Shown piece by piece: positions 25,901 to 40,900 of a DNA stretch of 64,000 nucleotides. Within the stretch, counting starts at the first letter, position 1, and every line of letters starts with the position of its first letter. The translations under genes were made by a program, and so were the position numbers. The DNA is from Nipponacmea schrenckii (lineage: Eukaryota > Mollusca > Gastropoda > Lottiidae): contig JAUJPP010000005.1 of the NCBI GenBank assembly GCA_030562195.1, positions 25,097,106-25,161,105 of the forward strand. The letters are read 5' to 3'. The notes under the pieces were generated by a model. The model was given only the letters and a program-made list of their open reading frames with translations, searched no databases and was not told the DNA's origin.

Positions 25901-28900
25901 AGTTAACTGTCAGATTGTCATGCCATTTTTTCTTTGATAAATGGTTATTTATATTCGTAAACAGTGAGTTTGATGGCGCAAGCCCATGTTTTTTGAGACA
26001 AGCAAGAGTCAAATATAAATCCTCAGGTGAGTGTTTTTTAAAGTGATCTCAATTTCTATTTTGTAGTGCGTCCTTCGACATGACGAAATTTACCCTCGAT
26101 TATTCCTTAAGTAGGAAACATGTCATAAACTACCTGTTGCTGTTGTCTATTCAAACTGTGTAACTGGCAATGTAAAATGGCGACATTTAGAACAGCAGGA
26201 AATGAATTATGGCCAATGACATTTTTTCTTTATTTGCGGTTTATTGTTCTTTATCTGATTTTTTTGTTTGCTTCTGTGAGCTATAAGCTACATTACTGCA
26301 GTTGTTCTTATGTTCTACTATAATGTCGAACATTCACCCGTATGATTTTCTTAATTTTCATTTGCTTCGGGGGAAATAGTTATTTTTATAATATTTCTTT
26401 TGATGTTTTTATTCTGGAGATATGTTACAGGGTTTAAGTAATTATGTACTAATAACGTTGCAAAATTTATTTAATGTGTCGAGGCTTTAAAATATGAATG
26501 TCGACATTATTATGTCAATGCAAAGTATCAACTGAAATGTTGATGTTTTCAATGCAAAATGTATATTTTAGTCCCAAATTTCAAAGATATGGAGACCATA
26601 CGACAAGCTTCTTCCTTGTTCAGAAGTTTTCGTCGTAGATGATTGAATTCACATATAACTCTGTATGTAGTTGACACTGCTGTACTTTAACAATTTCTCT
26701 TATTAAACAATCTATGACATAATCCACTGATCTGAAGCCATATCATTTCACTTCGTTTCATTTGAGAAGTCATGCCACAATGAGAGATGTTTGTCTCGTA
26801 TTTAAATAATCTAGTCATCTATCGTCTGTTCACGTGTACTCACGGTGTGAGTTGAATATCTTTAACTGATATTTTTTTGATCCCCTGGGGGATAATAGTG
26901 CCAAGATATAAGAATATAGAAGAACATTGTCTAACAATTTTTTAAAGGAACGCAATATCCCAAACCAAGTGTGAGGATATTTATAAATGGCACATTGATG
27001 TAATATTTTTATACTCTTCAGAATCATTATGTTTACTTTTTACGTCCATGTCATGGGGTTAAATGGTTTGTAGGCCTACGACACAAATGAAAAATATCGA
27101 ATACGTGTAAGAAGGCACAAAACCAAGTTTGTTCCTCAAAAATAACCCAAGAACACTTTGAATAGGCTATCTAGGTTTTGGAAATGTTTGTGTATTCTCT
27201 CTGGTCAAATCTGGGAAATCACTATTTTGAGGCTTTAAATTTCATGAATAATTGATGTCGGAAAGCCCACACTAAATAATTTCAGATTTAACAATATATT
27301 TATGGAAATGATTTAACAATAAATCACGTGTGGTGAATAATCCCCCTGATTAAGTGTCATCATTCCCGATATGATGATTATATAGTATGTGGAAAGAAAA
27401 AAGGTGTGACTCAAAAGACACAAGCTCATCCATTAAATAAACATGACTGGCATTTTATACCATGGTTTTTAGTGCCATATTCTTCAAATAATATCTGTAT
27501 CATATATTTTCAAGAATTTAAATAAGATTGATAATGTAAATCTACGTAGTAATAAAGGTGTTTGTTGTCACTATTTAGGACACTGACCATAATGATTGCT
27601 GATCTCTAGGTTAAGGCCAAATTCCACTTGTGCGATTAAAGTGAAAATTAATCGCAAGTCGCTTGTCGCATGGTGTAAAGTATGCGATTAAAAATAATCG
27701 CTAGGATGGAAACTAAATAGTTAAACTTTCTGTGCGATCACATGCGATTAATAGGAAAAAAGCATGCGACAAGTGTACATTTCTTGGTGAGACCATGAGA
27801 CCAACGTGTTTGATATTTAATCGCATACACCCTGCGATAACCATATTAATCGCTTACTTTCTTGTCTTTACCGTGCTGCCATTTTTCTTTTTCATTGTAA
27901 ATATTTGTATCACGTGTTGCGATTCTTTATTAAGTCGCACAAGTGGACACTGAAGCCACATGCGATTAATTCTTGTAGGAAAGTATGCGAATACCTGCGA
28001 TTCCAGTTTTCTGGCGATAAAACCATGCGATTAATTTTTTGTGGTCGTAAGTACTTTAATCGCCCATGTGGAATTTGGCCTTTAGTCTTCATTCCACCTG
28101 AACATTTCGAGTACAAATACTCTTCGAACTACCGTACCTTTTTGATGATATGTGGTAGGTAAAGCCATGTCGACAAAGGGAACACTCAGCTGCTTCTTTA
28201 ACCATCGTCGACCAAACTTTTAGACCTAATCGTTTATATCAAAATTTTACATCAAACCTGCATCGTTGATACTGGGAAAATCATTCCATGCATAAAAATG
28301 ACCAGATGTATTATTATAATTTTTTTATGTGGAACGATTTTGTCGATATCTTTAACATTTACGACTCTCAATATTAGTTCATTAGAATTCTGATGATGAC
28401 ATTAGGCTCATTAAAACCTAGTTTTACTGTTTTGAAGCCTTGCTTATTATTAAAAATCACAAGACGTAAAATCAAGATCAAATACTACATTTTTAACAGG
28501 TGATGCTTTTTATGTGGGAATTATTAATACACGTCAAACAAACAATCAAAAAAAGAAATAAGTTAAAACTTGAAACGCATTCATTCAACTTTTTCAGCTT
28601 TCCCTGGTAATTCGAAAAGGAATCAGAAAAAGATTTTCCTTTTCCCTAGATTTAATCGATGTAGGTTAATATGGCATCAAATATTAACTTATTTGTTTTA
28701 TAGAAGCGCCACATGGGTTACCAGATTATAGAATTAAAATGTACCCCAGTGGTAAAGATGAAATTTTAATCAGGTTTGAACCAGATCCTACTGTTCAACA
28801 CATCTTACTCTGGTGTGAAGAGGGTCAGACACCAAGGTGCAAACTTACTCCTGACAATGAATGCCAAAAAACAACGCTTCGTAAGGTTTGTTTCCTTTAC

Positions 28901-31900
28901 TTGTTTTAAGTGTGTCAAAGTGACAAAAGACGTTAGGATGTCTATATTACAGATATTTATTATTTGATAAAGAATGTTAACTCTTATATTTGTTCATCCT
29001 ACCAAAGGGTCTGTAATTATGGCTACACATTTACAAAAATGGCTTTTCCCTCAATGTCCTCCGTCTTTTACTGATTGTTTTGAGTCGCAATAATATGAAT
29101 GCATACAGTATTTCACATATTTCAGGGTTACAGTTCTAAAGTATTTAAAAACATTAAACCATGCCATAATTATACCCTTCAGGTAAAACAATATGTTACA
29201 TAATTTATATATAGCATAATATAAAGCTTCATAGACTTCAATATCAATATCAAATGATTCAAAAAGCAATTTGAGCTCTATTAGAGATTAGCTAAAACGA
29301 AATTCATAGTTGTAGATTCGTATAAGGCTCAATAACGGCAAGTGTGCCCTCACGGATATAGATGTGTCACTCACTGCAAAAAAATGTTCCTAAGCAATAA
29401 AAATTTCATAATGAATTTTTATACGCCCACATGTGGGCGTATATAGTTATCGCCTCACTCTTCCAGTCCATCCGTCTGTCAGTCCGTCCGTCTGTCTAGA
29501 GACCTGGTTTCTTGATTTATTTTGACGAAACTTGGTGTGAGTGTTTGTTATAACCAATGGATAAACCATAATATTGAAAAAATCAGACCAATCAAAAAAT
29601 ATTTTCTATGAATTATTGCCCTTGTTCTTGAAGACGTATCTGCCTTTGTTCTTGGATTCTTTCTGGACACTATAGAGAGCTAGTTTCTAGATGGATTTTG
29701 ATGAATTTGGCGCGAGTGTTTGTAATCACTGAAGGATAAACCCTAAAGAAAATCAAATTAATCAAAAATCTTTTGTATGAGTTATTGCCCTTGTTCTTGA
29801 AAACGTGTTTATGGATTTGATAAAACATTATGTGACCCAAGGGTAAACCTTATTGAAAGTACGACCAATCGAATATTGCATGATTTTTGATGGAACTTAG
29901 TGTGAGTGTTCCTAATCACCTCAAGATGAGCTTTAATTAAAAATCAGAAAAATCTTTCATTTACCCTTGTCAATCTCGCGGACAACTTGGCTACTATTAT
30001 ATATAAGAATGTGATTATATTTTAGATCTGTCCCCAGGGTGAAGATAGTATTACTCAGATGTTTAAAGTTTTTATACCAGGTGACCTAAACCTCTTTTTT
30101 GTCACTTGTTGTACTGGCGTTTTTTACGCCATACGTATTCAGAATGATTACGTTATTATAAATGATAAACAAACTTTTCTTTTAATAATTTTGATATATA
30201 CTTAAATATCACTATATTTATATATATTTATCCAACTTTTTTTGGTTAACAGAAGTATTGATTTGGCTTCTTATCTAACCTAAAATTTCTCAAAATTTCA
30301 ATTCAATAATGAATCCGGGCAGATCTGCTGTTTCCGAATAGTTAGTTTGTGCTGATAATTTTCATGTCCGTTTATATAACGTGTTGGCATGATACCACCT
30401 GTTTCACGCTTAGAAGTCACTTTGATCTGCACATTATAAAATATAAAATATTTACGAGTTCTGATATTTCTTAAAGTTTAATTTATAGCCTTTTTAGCAT
30501 TCAGAAATTCATTTCACTTCAAATTGATTTGTTCCTTTTGAGTAGATTGTAATAAAAAAGTTTAAAGTACAAACATGTCGGCTGATTATTTTTTATGATT
30601 ATTAAAATCGGCGACAGAACTTGAATTAAATTTTTCATTGCTTTTTGCTGATTAATTGCGATTATTTTTTTCAGATTTGACATTTTCATCTTATCAAAAT
30701 CCATCTGTAAGTTACTTAATAGTTTATTTTTTTTATAAATGTGTGTCTCGGTTAGTTGTTTTGTCTTGGCGCTATGTCAGTTTACATTTAGCTTGTGCTC
30801 ACAACAATAGTACAGTTGAACAATGAACTTGAATGCATTTAATGTATTCGCTATCAACTTTCAAATACCTCCATTCTAGTAGTATTAATCTTTGATTTAT
30901 ATTCTAGGACAATAAACAAACCCATGCTGTAGACATATCAATTAATAATATGGAAGTCTCGTCATTCCAGCCATCCACAACCGAATCAGAATCGTCTAAT
31001 ACCTATATCATCTGGATAGTTCTTGGATCTCTTACTCTATTTTCACTCATTGTTTCACTTGTTTTATACAGAAGGTTTGCGTCAGGTAGGTTATCTATAT
31101 ACCTGGGACCTTATTCTGCAAAATTAACTTAAACAGAATTCAGGTATTAAGGATTATAATAATTGGGTAAGAAATCTTCATTTGAAATTATTTTTAGTAT
31201 TTGACCAATCAGATGAATGGAACACTAAAATCATTTAAGTTTTCAAGAATAAGGTCCTGGACTGTTACATCACATCATCAAAGTATCTGATTCTAATGTG
31301 ACAAATTAAGCCTATTTTAACCTTATGGTCTACTACACATCCATATTGATGGTAAAGTGACGGTATATTGTTGTCGCCCTCTGCTTCGAACACGTAGAAT
31401 AGCTTGAGTTTTTGACTAATTTTGGTGAAACCTAGTATCTCGTACAAGTTCAAAATTAAGGGGAATTCGATGAACGGTTGTTAAACTACTGTCCTTGACT
31501 GAGTTTCGTAATTAGAATGGAATGTTTTGATTTCGGATTTGGATGAGACAGGGCATTATATTAGAATTGAAATGATATCGTTTAAGTTTGGTAATTGCGC
31601 TATCTTAACCAGTAAAGGCGCAAGTGCAAGTCGCTGGAGGGCAGAATATATGTTTGGTTTTGGAATGATGTTATCGCAATTGTTAATTAAATACCTCTAA
31701 ACTAAGGACGATAGAACGCTAAAATGTGTCCTTTACGTTGTGATTCAAATCATTATGGGTGACGAACGACGAATGCGACGTTTCAAAGTGTATTAAGAAG
31801 TCGAATACGTTTTGTATCTTTTCTATGTTTATATTTACAGACAGTGTCTGTTATATTATATGCATTAAGTTTGTTATAAGTGGAGAATTATTTAGTGTGC

Positions 31901-34900
31901 TAATCATGATCAGGTATGCGCATGAATATTGAATAAGATATTAGTTTCTAATTGATTTCGAACAACATATGGTTATTGAATGTAGGTCCAGTTTTTGTAT
32001 TTTCATTGTTGCATGTCTGTAAGAATCGGTACAGTAGCTTAAAGGTGGCTTTTTCGGATTTAAAAATCTAAAGAACGTTAACGTAGAAGGCATCGAGAAT
32101 ACAATTTGACCTGTAAAGCTGAAACTCTAGCGGCTAAGCCGCTTAACTGAACTATTGCTGTTTTCTAGTTACGACTTATGCGTATGGGTTTCCATTATGA
32201 ATAACAATTAAATGAGATGAAATGGATTATAAATTGCAAGTGCACCTCGGCGGTTAGACAAAAAAACAACATGGTGGCGGCTTCCAAATGTGATGACCTC
32301 TGGTGGCTGTTATATATGGTCATAACCAATCATGAATGTACGAGTATGTACTGGAGTGAGAAGAGACTGCATTCCCTACGTTATTGTCATTAGCAATGGC
32401 CGTCCAGTAATCGAATATATCTATGAATAAATGAAAATAAAATACCTATCCAAAAGTGAATAGATACCCACTAGGGATGGAACTAAAAATGTGACAACCA
32501 TATTATAAAAATGTTATAAATGAAATTATTTTCAAATTTGATATCATATTAGATAATATAATAAAACTCGTGTAACTCAAAAGAAATTTGAAATATCTAT
32601 GTTAATTAGGTTAATGTACTGTGCTGTATTGAACAATAAAAGTTTTATAGTAATGTAATAACAAAGATAATTTTATTAATTTATAAATATTAATTTATTT
32701 GTTATTTTATAACAATTTTGAACATCGAGTTTAGACCAGAGTATTATGAATGTACTTGAATCAAACCGTACAACATGTTTTTTTTTAGAAGATAAAAAAT
32801 ATTGCTTTATACACTGATGTATAATACGGTAAGTATTTTAAACGAGCTTGATTTTTTTAACAATTTGGTTATAATTTTGTCGATTTTCGTATAAAATCAA
32901 AATCAACCAATATAATGATTATAAAGGGGCATTCTATTGAAGATCACCATTCATGAAAACTGTAGACCTAATTCAAGCGAAATATATCTCCCTGAACGCA
33001 CCTAAAAAAAAGATCATTTTAAAGGGGCACAATCTTGATTTTTAGTGGTCGTTTTGGGCCTTTGTTACATTTAAACAGTCCTCAGAAATACTCAAGCTCT
33101 AAGAAAATCGCAAAATACCTTGAAATATACCTCAAAAATTTCACTTTTTATTTTTTTTCCGTGCTGTACGCGGCTGGTCTTCAGTCAGTCTGAAAATTGT
33201 GTGTCCTGTTGACAAAATCTACAATTGTTATTACATGTACTTTCTTTTTGTTTTATCAGTGTGGGCCTGCACAGTAGTCCATTTATAACTCTTTGATTTT
33301 CCAATATGGTGGGACGTTCATAATATCTTAAGACATTATGATTTTCAAACACGGATAAATATGTATACCCATGGATTTGAAGGCTCAAATTTCAAAGGTA
33401 AGCTCTGTAGACTATGTCTGATTAGCTAAACAAAAGATTTCCTGTGTTTGAGTGTGTCGGATGATTGTCCGAAACAAATCAAGCCTGTGCCCCTTTAAAT
33501 TCCAAAATGTTTTACAAGATAACGTTAATAGTACGTAAACTTTTAACATTCGTTATTGTGTTTGTAAGGCGTAAGAATTATTCTGAAGGTTTCAACTAAT
33601 AATATTACATTATTACAAAGCTTAACACCAAATGTGAAGAATAAAATCCCCCATAGTTGCTCTTTGGCATTTATTTACATAAGAATTGGCAGAAGATTTA
33701 CATAAAATTCATCTTGAGATAAAATTTTAAAAGCCTAAAACATAGTATGTGAAAACTAAAATAAAGTAAAAGTAACAAATAAGTTTAGTTAACTTAAAAA
33801 GATTCAACTTTAGACAAAATAAAAGAAACATTAAACATGAGATAAAAATTATACTAAACAATTATCAAAGCTTAAAGGTACTATTAAAAGTAAAGGAGTT
33901 AAATCTGCATTTATGATAAGGCTCAGAAGTTATAATATTGATTAAAACGGTGTTTTTTTTAAGTTTCGAGGGATGCACAGTGTTTTAATTTTAATGGTAG
34001 GTTGTTCCACAGATTGGGTGCTGCAAATGACAAAGCACGTTTTCCATAAGTTGTCTTAGCATTATGTGTGGCTAGTAAGTTTTTGTTTGGAGAACGTAAA
34101 GAGCGGGCAGGTAAGTAGGGAATAAGAATCCTCACAGGTTAATGTACTGTATGTTAAACTGAGAATTTTTTTTCAATACGGGATTTTATAGGAAGCCAAT
34201 GTAAGTCATGAAGAACTCCTGTTATGTGATCAGTAGTTTTAGTTTTAGTGATGATTCTGGCTGCTTTATTCTGTATTTTTTGTAGTCTGTTTTGTAAGCT
34301 GTAAATAGTAAGGCTCCTAACACGGAGCCATGGGGAACACCATAGTTAAGAGTGGTTGGATGTGATATGTCAGAGCCAATGACGACCGATTGAATCCTGT
34401 TGGAAAGATATGACTTGAACCATTGAAGTACAGTACCAGTTATTCCAAGGACATATTCAAAACGATTCAAGAGGAGTGATTGGTCGGTGGTGTCAAATGC
34501 TGCACTTAGATCGAGAAGCACAAGGCAAACGACGTTTTTCTCATCAAGTTTCAAAAGAATGTTATTATACACAGAGATTAATGCTGTTAAAGTGCTATGT
34601 TTGCTTTTACAGGCTCATTGAAGTGGTTCATTAAGATTAGTGACTCTCAGATGATGTTTAAAACGATTTGCTACTACTTTCTAAATAAGTTTAGATATGA
34701 AGGAAAGGTTGGACACAGGCCTATAATTTTTTCAAGATGTTGCAATCTAAAGTAGATTTCTTTAAAAGAGGGCGTACCAAGGCTTTTTTTTAAGAAGTCA
34801 GGAAAAATGTCAGTTTGTGATGATGTATTAATGATACAGGTAAGGATAGGACTCAGCTCATCAATACAGGCTTTGACAAAAGGTGTTGGGATTGGATCAA

Positions 34901-37900
34901 GTTCACAATTTGCAGATGATGATTTCATTACGATCTTCTTGATTTCAGTGATTGACGTTAATTTAAGAGTAATGCACAGTCTGGATCAGTGAAATGGTCA
35001 AATATCGAGTCATTGGACTCGGGCATCCCCATTTCTAACCCTCCACGTAAGGTTTTTATCTTGTCATCAAAAAATAAAGAAATTGTTTCAGCTAATTGTT
35101 TTTCGTCCGTATGGTCAGGTAGTTTAGTTTCAGATTTTTGACACATCAGGTTATTAATAACTTTTTGTAGTTCTCTCGGATTTCTCTGATTTCCAGCTAT
35201 TTTGGACGGATAAAACAGCGCTTTGCTACTTTTATTGTAGTGTTTGTTTAATTTCTTGCAGATATGTAAACCTGTGGATGAATCCGCTTTCGCGACATTT
35301 CATCTCAGCTGTTCGTTTCTTATGCTTACTAATTTTGACTGAGTCATTAAACCACTGTTTATTTGGCTTAGCCTAACAGTAATTGTTTTGAGACCAAGTT
35401 TGGCATGATTGTCGATAATTGAAGATAGGGTGGAATTATACACATCTATTTGGTCTTGAGCACAAAGAGTTGTTATAGTTATCAGTAAGATTCGAGCTAA
35501 CGATGTCAATCTTAAAATCAGAAATGTTGATATTCCTAGTTTACGATAATTGATAAATTTCTTATAAGTTTTTGGTTTAGTAGAAGTCAAATTTGACAGA
35601 ACACAGAAATGATCAGAGATCTGGTGATCTTCAACTCTGCTATTTTGAACAAAATCATCATTACTTTTAGTTATGATAACGTCCAGAATGTGACCTTTAT
35701 CGTGAGTGCTGCAAACAACATGTTGTTTCAGATCGAATGAGTTAATAATTTCATTAAATTGATTAGTTGATTTATTTTAAAAATCGAGATGTAGGTTAAG
35801 ATCACCACACAGCAAAGTCTTTCCAGGTAATAATGATAGATCATGGAGTAGATCTATAAATTCATCGATAATTGATTTTGGGGGTCGATAAAGACACACT
35901 ATATTAATTTTATCCTGTACAGTTTTCAATGACAATTGACGAATTTCAAATCTGGGGAAGAGTAACGATTTGACCATAGATGTTTTATGTAGGACAGCTA
36001 TCCCCTACGACTTTGTCTATTAAACTGAGTAGTAGAATAGTTGGCGGAAGTGACATTGTTGATGGTAATATTATCAGTCTTTTAACCAAGTATCAATCGC
36101 TAGAAATGTATCCAAGTCGTTGTCTACTATAAATTCATGGAGCTTATCTGTTTTATTGCAGAGAGATCTACAGTTTAGAACACAGAAATTAAAGTTTAAT
36201 GTTTTATCAGACTGTGGAGTTATATTAGAGTTTATATTCACTTGAATTAAATTTTTTGTATTAATTTCTCTGTCAGTATTAATATGTGTTGGTCTGTTAG
36301 AATTGATTACCTGTATCTTCTTTATATCACTTCCTGAGAATTTTGGAATTGGTACTAGAGTAACAGGATTAGCACCTCTGCTCTTTCGGAGTTTTCCTTG
36401 TTTATGGGATGTCCTCACTTTTGGTCCAGATAAACAAAAATCATAAGAAGTTTTACTGACAGTATTGTGTAAAAAGTGTTCAGGAAACAGTTGAATTAGT
36501 TTGGTCTCAATTTGAGATTGATTGTTATTGAGGGATAAAAGTTTGTGTTTTGTAAAGGTTTACATGATTAAACAGCTCTTCAGTACTAAGATTCATGAAA
36601 AGAATTCACCTAAAAACTCAGGTATCTCCAACAAAAGTTGCAAGAATTCAAAATCTATTCCTCGAAAAGTTCCTTATATTATTCACTCTTGGTTAAAAAA
36701 TCACACAGATATATTGAAATATAGTCCAAGAAATATGACAAATTCTTCACACCAAGACACAGTACAACCACATGGCAGCCGTCTTGAAGTTTGAAAAATT
36801 TGGCAAACTTTTTGATTTAATATACTCCTTTTTTATACGCCCACATAAAATGGGGGGCGTATATTGTCGTCACCCACATCCGTCCGTCCGTCCGTCCGTC
36901 CGCCCGTCGGTCCGTCCGTCCGTCCGTCCGTCCACAATTGTTCGTAAACGGTGTAATTCTTGACGGATTTAGATGAAACTTAATATGAGTGTTTATGATC
37001 ACGCAAGGATGAACCCTATTGAAAATCAGCGAAATCGGAAAAAAATTAGTATGAGTTTGTGCCCTTGTTCTTGAATGGCTCGTAAACACTCTACAACGTG
37101 CAATTCTTGACCGATTTTGATGAAACTTGGTGTGAGAGTATGTTATAACTCAAGGATAAACCCTATCGAAAATCAGCGAAATCGAAAAACATTTAGTATG
37201 AGTTATTGCCCTTGTTCTTGAAAACGCGTTCAATTTTAGCTTGTAAACACTCTTGAGAGAACAATTTTTAATGGATTTTAATGAAACTTGGCCTGAGTAT
37301 TTGTTATCACCCAAGGATGAAGCCTATTAAAAACCAGTCAAATCGAAAAAAAATTAATATCAGTTATTGCCCTTGTTTTTGAAAATACGTTCAATTTTTA
37401 GCTTGTAAACACTCTACAAAGCACAGTTATTGACCGATTTTGACGAAACTTGCTGAAATTGTTTAATATCACCAAAGAATGAACCCTTTTGAAAATAGCA
37501 CATATCGAAATATATTTAATAGGAATTATTGCCCTTGTTCTATAAAATGTGTTGGATTTTTGCCTTGTAAACACTCTACAAGTCACAATTCTTGAGCAAT
37601 TTTGACATAACTTGGCATGAGTATTTGTAATCACCTAAGGATGAACCCTATTGAAATTCATTTAAATCGAAAAATATTTAGTATCAGTTATTGCCCTTGT
37701 GTTTGAAAACGCGTTCAATTTTAGCTTGTAAGCACTCTAGAAAGAACAATTCTTAATGGATTTTGATAAAACTTGGCTTGAGTATTTGTTTTTACCCAAG
37801 GTTGAACCTTATTGAAAATCAAATAAATCGAAATATATTTAGTGTCAGTTATTGCCCTTGTGTTTGAAAACGGGTGTAACTTTTTGGCTAATAAACACTC

Positions 37901-40900
37901 TAGAAGGTACAATTCATGACCTATGTTGACAAAACTCACTGAAATTGTTGGATATCGCAAGGGATGAGCCTAATTGAAAATTAAAAATATCAAAATATAT
38001 CTAATATGAATTATTGCCCTTGTTCTTTTAAACGCGTTCGATTTTTGTCTCGTAAACACTCTACATGGCCCAATTCTTGATGGATTTCGATGAAACTTGG
38101 TGTGAGAGTGTGTTATAACTCAAGGATGAACCCTATTGAAAATCAGCTAAATTGAAAATTTTTTTAGTATGAGTTACTGCCCTTGTTCTTGAAAACGCAT
38201 TCAATTTTAGCTTGTAAACACTCTAGAAAGAACTATTCTTAATGGATTTTGATTAACTTTGGCTTGAGTATTTGTTTTTACCCAAGGATGAACCCTATTA
38301 TAAATCAAATAAATAGAAATATATTTAGTGTAAGTTATAGCCCTTGTTCTTGAAAACGCGTTCAATTTTAGCTTGTAAACACTCTAGAAAGAACAATTTT
38401 TAATGGATTTTGATGTAACTTGGCTGGAGTATTTGTTGTCTCCCAAGGATGAACCCTATTGAAAATCGAAAAATATTTAGTACAAGTTATTGACCTTGTT
38501 TTTGAAAACGCGTTCAATTTAACTCGCAAACACTCTAGAAAGAACAATTTTGAATGGATTTTGATGAAACTTGGCTTTAGTATTTGTTTTCTCACAAGGA
38601 TAAACCCTATTGAAAATCAGATAAATCGAAAAATTAGTGTCAGTTATTGCGCCTGTTTTCAAAAACGCTTTCAACTTTTGGCTTGTGAACACTCTAAACA
38701 TTCCTTTTTGACAAAACTCGCTGAAATTGTTTAATATCAACCAAGGATGAGCCTTATTAAGAATTAAAAATATCAAAATATTATTAAGGGTGAACCCTAT
38801 TGCAAATCATAAAAATACCGAAAAATATTTAATGAGTTGTTATTAGGTACAATTCTTGACAGTTTTTAATGAAACTAGAGACCCTAGAATAAAATAGGTT
38901 GGTAGGTTGAATAATTCATTCCACTTATTGTAACCTTACTGAAAAGTTTTTATTTGAAATAAATGCTGCCAGTGGGCGTATATTACCTTGCCTGGCAAGC
39001 TATCTTAATTATTCCTTTCAAAACAAATTCAGTTTAATCAAGTATAGATACATGGATTTAAATAGCATGTTTTAGAAATATATTTAGGTATTATTTACCA
39101 TATTAGGCCTATTGATTTGAATTTTCAAAATGATATTTTTGGTTTCGCTCTGGGGTTGATGGCACAAACGACAAGTAGATAATCCAGCAAAATAAATATA
39201 ATAAAAATAAAATGTATTCAATCAATATCAATACATGAACAATGTGTAAAATCTGATATTGTTGATACCATATATACATTATTAAAATTTCAGGCCTGCA
39301 TGTTTCCTTGTCAAGGTTATGACTTAATAGGGAAATATAATCGATGTACCTAACATATATTCGATAATACGTTATTTTTGATCAAAATTAGGTTAATTAA
39401 GCAAAACTATTGCCTAGAAAAAACGCTTTCCCCATTGTAATTTTGTTAGTATGAATTTGAAGTTTAATGCTATCTCGGTCAATTTGGATATTAGTTCTGT
39501 AAAATGTGTACAAATGTCCCTAGTAGACACTGCAGAAGAAGTTAATAATCTTCTATGATCTTGACGGAACTTAACGTGCATCAAGTTAACTAATAAATAT
39601 TCCTTATCTCGAATTTGCTATATACCCCGAACAGCCTTTTGAGTTGAAGATGTGTTCATTTGAATAGTTATAGTCCATAGTGTGACAGATAGTATGTTAA
39701 ATTATCAGCCCTGTTTGCATTTTGGTTATTGCTTATGAAAATTGTCGAGGTATTAATTCATTTAATTGAACTAAAAATAGAGGGTTTTTTGAAAGAAAAT
39801 TTGTATTTTAGAGCGTTTGTAACCTTTTAAATTGCGAAAACAATTTCAACATCATTTTTTCTTTAATAGGCGGAAGTATCAAGTGTCCTTGTAACGAAAT
39901 GAAAAAGAAAATTCTATTGAATTTCGAAACATTTACGTCTTCAGATATTTGTAAGTATTCATCTTATTATTTCTCTTCAAAAACTGAAATTAATTTGTGT
40001 GGTAACTAAAAAGGGAATTTGGGTTTTTAATTCCTACAATCTGTTTTTCTTTATTGATATAGAACATACACAAATTTGTAAATTACTCTTTCATTGTGAT
40101 AATTTTACTGAACTTTTCCGCCAACGAGCCTTAATATTCTAAAAAAAAACCTGGAACTCTTGAGAAACAACAATGTATTGAGCACTAAGTAAACTGTGAA
40201 AATACATAGTTCATGTATTTTTCTGACAACAATTTAGGTGACTAAACCCAAAGTATTTATATACGACAGTCCCTGATTAAATTTCATTTCCGATTTTTTG
40301 TGTAATTTTTTTCAAATGTTGAGTTACCGCCCCTGGCTTTGACAGATACGACATTATTTATGCTTATGAAAAATGGAGTTTACATTAATGATCTCATAGC
40401 AGAAGTACGATTTCGATGAAAATAACACAAAAACTTACCTAAGCTATAACAACAAAGTGTTCATATCTGTTCTATCAGAACAATATGATTAGGCGGATAC
40501 TTTACCTACAACGTGTTTCCATGTCTTAACATTGGTCCGAGTCTCTAAATAAGTGATCCATGTTTCTGAAAAGTGATTCTAGTTCTCTTGCCTTCATATC
40601 ATGTGTTTACCTTGTTTTAACTTACATTATTACGGTTTTTATCAACATCGTGTTATCAATATTGCAGGTGATGTGAATATGGGGAGAGGTATTGAAGAAA
40701 CTTGTGTTCTTGATTCTATAGATACCCCAACTGTACCTATATTTTACTACCCAGACAATAATACTCACTCCAACAAAGTTAATTGGTGGGCCACCAAGAT
40801 ACAGAAAGGAGCTCGTTCACTTTTTATTGTCAAAGTTGTGTCCGTAATCGACGCATCATTTCAACACATTTTAAACAACGATGACCTCGAAATGTTCGGT

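Noticed and set aside
28881..28886. GTAAGG as donor for receptor exon 6
   Set aside because: Better consensus than GTTTGT five bases later, but it brings a stop codon early in exon 7.
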